In this document: in pieces, positions 6,372 to 7,545 of the stretch
How positions within the stretch are numbered: the first letter of the stretch is position 1
Layout: each line of letters begins with the position of its first letter
NCBI GenBank assembly: GCA_003157945.1
Contig: PMFY01000359.1
Span: 7,951-15,495, forward strand
From: Acidimicrobiaceae bacterium
GTDB taxonomy: Bacteria > Actinomycetota > Acidimicrobiia > Acidimicrobiales > RAAP-2
DNA: 7,545 nt
Direction of reading: 5' to 3'
The notes under the pieces: model-generated
Told to the model about the DNA's origin: nothing
The model's database searches: none
What the model saw: the letters and a program-made list of their open reading frames with translations, nothing else
Position numbers and translations under genes: made by a program

Positions 6372-6403
6372 ACGATGCCCCGGGAGTGCTCCCGGGGCAT
6401 CGT
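6372..6403. terminator. Strong bidirectional hairpin terminator
   Basis: A perfect 15-bp inverted repeat (arms 6372-6386 and 6389-6403, ACGATGCCCCGGGAG and its complement) has a two-base centre. It sits between the convergent ends of the alcohol dehydrogenase gene (stop at 6338) and the SHOCT gene (stop at 6439). There is no T-run on either side, as is common for hairpin terminators in high-GC Actinobacteria. Confidence 0.85.
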
Positions 6404-6438
6404 CGCGCCATGGCCGGCCCCGCGGGCCGGTCGGCCGG

Positions 6439-6732
6439 TCAGGCGTTGAGGAGCTTGGCCTTGGCCGCGGCGAACTCCTCGTCGGTGAGCAGCCCGTTGC
6501 TCTTCATCTCGGCCAGCTTGGTCAGCTCGCCGGTGATGTCGACGTCACCGGCCGGCTCGGCGGCGGGGGCCGGCGGCGGTGGGGCCTGCGGGGTTGCGGA
6601 CTGCTGGGCCGCCTGGGCCTTCTGGGCCTGGCGGTTGTGGACGCCGCCGGCGACGGCGGTTGCCGTCCCGGCGATCACGGCGGTGCGGGCCATCGTGCCC
6701 ACCAGCCCGGGTCGTCCCATGCGACGCATCAT
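6439..6732 (-). CDS. SHOCT-domain protein
   Basis: A 97-residue protein with three parts. A Gly/Ala/Thr-rich, mildly hydrophobic N-terminus (about residues 6-31, GRPGLVGTMARTAV then AGTATAVAGG) could insert in or lie against a membrane. A Gln/Ala/Pro linker (about 32-62) follows. The C-terminus is a short helical SHOCT domain (about 67-95, ELTKLAEMKSNGLLTDEEF then AAKAKLL), usually found at protein ends and thought to mediate oligomerisation or binding. ATG 6732 has AGGAGG eight bases upstream; a second ATG follows directly. It lies 52 bp after the DUF6325-like gene on the same strand and probably shares its operon. No enzymatic function can be proposed. Confidence 0.88.
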   Translation of the reverse strand: MMRRMGRPGLVGTMARTAVIAGTATAVAGGVHNRQAQKAQAAQQSATPQAPPPPAPAAEPAGDVDITGELTKLAEMKSNGLLTDEEFAAAKAKLLNA

Positions 6733-6784
6733 CGTTGGTGCCTCCTGTCGTTTCTGGTTGTCGGTGCTCGGTGTCGGACGTGGC

Positions 6785-7216
6785 TCAGTCGAGGGCGGCG
6801 AGCTCGTCGAGGAGCTCGTCGACGGCGAGGCCCGGCAGGCGCATCTCGCCGGTCAGGATGCCGCCCGAGTCGACGATGGCGTCACGGAAGGGCTTCGACC
6901 AGGTGTGCTCGAAGACGAGGATGGCCTCGGAGTCACCCGGGGCGAGCCCGTCGGCCAGCTCGAGGACGTCCTCATCGGAGATGAGCGACTCGACCTGGTC
7001 CAGCACGGCGGCGAGCCGGGCGGCGTCGTGGTTCTCCCCGAGCTCCTCGAACTCGATGAACGTGACGTCGCCGTTGTCGTCACGGGTGACGAAGACCCCG
7101 TCGATGACGGTGATGATCCCGCTCGACGTCAGGCGCTCGAGCTCCGGGATGATCGCTCCGTTGAATTGACTGCCGGGAAAGCTCAACACCAGGACTTCTA
7201 CCGGTCCGAGTGCCAT
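6785..7216 (-). CDS. DUF6325-like hypothetical protein
   Basis: A 143-residue acidic, soluble protein without signal peptide or membrane segment. The opening GPVEVLVLSFPGSQFNG and the following IIPELERLTSSGIITVIDGV resemble the DUF6325 family as I remember it. So do the central VTFIEFEEL, the repeated acidic helices and the later AILVFEHTWSKPFRDAIVDSGG. ATG 7216 has GGAGGT seven bases upstream; an open extension to 7342 lacks any similarity and is ignored. It precedes the SHOCT gene in a likely two-gene operon, an arrangement that recurs for this family. Function is unknown; the pattern of alternating strands and helices suggests a small two-domain alpha/beta fold. Confidence 0.85.
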   Translation of the reverse strand: MALGPVEVLVLSFPGSQFNGAIIPELERLTSSGIITVIDGVFVTRDDNGDVTFIEFEELGENHDAARLAAVLDQVESLISDEDVLELADGLAPGDSEAILVFEHTWSKPFRDAIVDSGGILTGEMRLPGLAVDELLDELAALD

Positions 7217-7330
7217 GGTCCACCTCCGAATCGCATCGTGCCGCGGCGGCGGGGGAGGTCCCCCCGACGACCCGCCGGCGTGTGTGATGGACGATAACAG
7301 GCACGCATCGGGGCGTGGGGGCCGGCATGG

Positions 7331-7357
7331 TCCGACCGGCACGCCCCTCCGGTCGGA
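7331..7357. terminator. Inverted repeat, possible terminator after the IPT/TIG gene
   Basis: A perfect 9-bp inverted repeat (TCCGACCGG at 7331-7339, CCGGTCGGA at 7349-7357) with a 9-nt loop lies in the 250-bp gap between the IPT/TIG gene end (7467) and the DUF6325-like gene (7216). It lies about 110 nt after the IPT/TIG stop and has no T-run, so it could be a terminator for that gene or an operator for the next operon. I see no convincing promoter in the rest of this gap. Confidence 0.45.
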
Positions 7358-7466
7358 CTCTACCGGGGCGGCACGGGCGGCGGGCTGGAACCGGCCCGAA
7401 GCTCGAGCCGGGTCCCGCCCGGATGGACCCGCGACGGAGTCCCGTGGCCACCCGGACGTGGGGTGC

Positions 7467-7545
7467 CTAGCCGTAGGTGAAGTGGTCGGCCGGTCCGGTG
7501 GCGCTGGTGCCCTCGGGCGTCGTCACCGTCACGTCGACGGTGCCG
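7467..7545 (-). CDS. IPT/TIG-domain protein, C-terminal end only
   Basis: The last 25 residues of a gene entering from the right edge read GTVDVTVTTPEGTSATGPADHF then TYG, followed by a TAG stop at 7469-7467. This is the typical final strand pair of an IPT/TIG immunoglobulin-like domain (VTVTTPxGTS...A..FTY). Such domains are usually in secreted or surface proteins. Nothing can be said about the rest of the protein. Confidence 0.8.
   Translation of the reverse strand, partial: GTVDVTVTTPEGTSATGPADHFTYG

Noticed and set aside
7260..7300. Possible promoter for the DUF6325-like operon (TGTTAT on the minus strand)
   Set aside because: No acceptable -35 at the usual spacing, and the -10 match is only four of six bases.
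1..7545. CRISPR arrays, tRNA or rRNA genes, insertion sequences
   Set aside because: No regularly spaced repeats, no cloverleaf or rRNA-like sequence, and no transposase or terminal inverted repeats were seen.

Overview
The window is very GC-rich and tightly packed, with GTG starts, four-base stop/start overlaps and strong G/C bias at third codon positions. It carries most of the front half of a mycofactocin locus. Mycofactocin is a peptide-derived redox cofactor best known from Actinobacteria, so a high-GC actinobacterium is the natural reading. An acidimicrobial or similar deep-branching lineage would fit, but the window alone cannot settle this.

Left and centre (positions 1-4307, minus strand): one operon reads mftA, mftB, mftC, a FadH/Old-Yellow-Enzyme-type flavoprotein, then a mycofactocin-coupled short-chain dehydrogenase (SDR) that runs off the left edge. 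The precursor peptide MftA (48 aa, ending IDGMCGVY) is a short gene that is easily overlooked. The mftB/mftC, mftC/OYE and OYE/SDR junctions all have stop and start codons overlapping by four bases (GTGA, GTGA, ATGA), so translation is probably coupled. The maturation genes mftD, mftE and mftF are not in the window; the OYE and SDR genes occupy the place where mftD would usually follow mftC.

Centre (about 4308-4412): a short, locally AT-rich divergent promoter region separates mftA from mftR, the TetR-family regulator on the plus strand. It holds an 18-bp imperfect dyad that overlaps a possible mftA -10 box.

Right of centre (5187-6338, plus strand): a zinc alcohol dehydrogenase of the NDMA-dependent (nicotinoprotein) type follows mftR and ends before a strong bidirectional hairpin terminator. 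Together the window holds the cofactor precursor, its chaperone, its radical-SAM maturase, its regulator, two likely mycofactocin-dependent dehydrogenases and a flavoprotein that may work with the cofactor.

Right end (6439-7545, minus strand): a separate two-gene unit encodes a DUF6325-like protein and a SHOCT-domain protein, both without known function. Last comes the C-terminal end of an IPT/TIG-domain protein entering from the right edge. This part has no visible link to mycofactocin.
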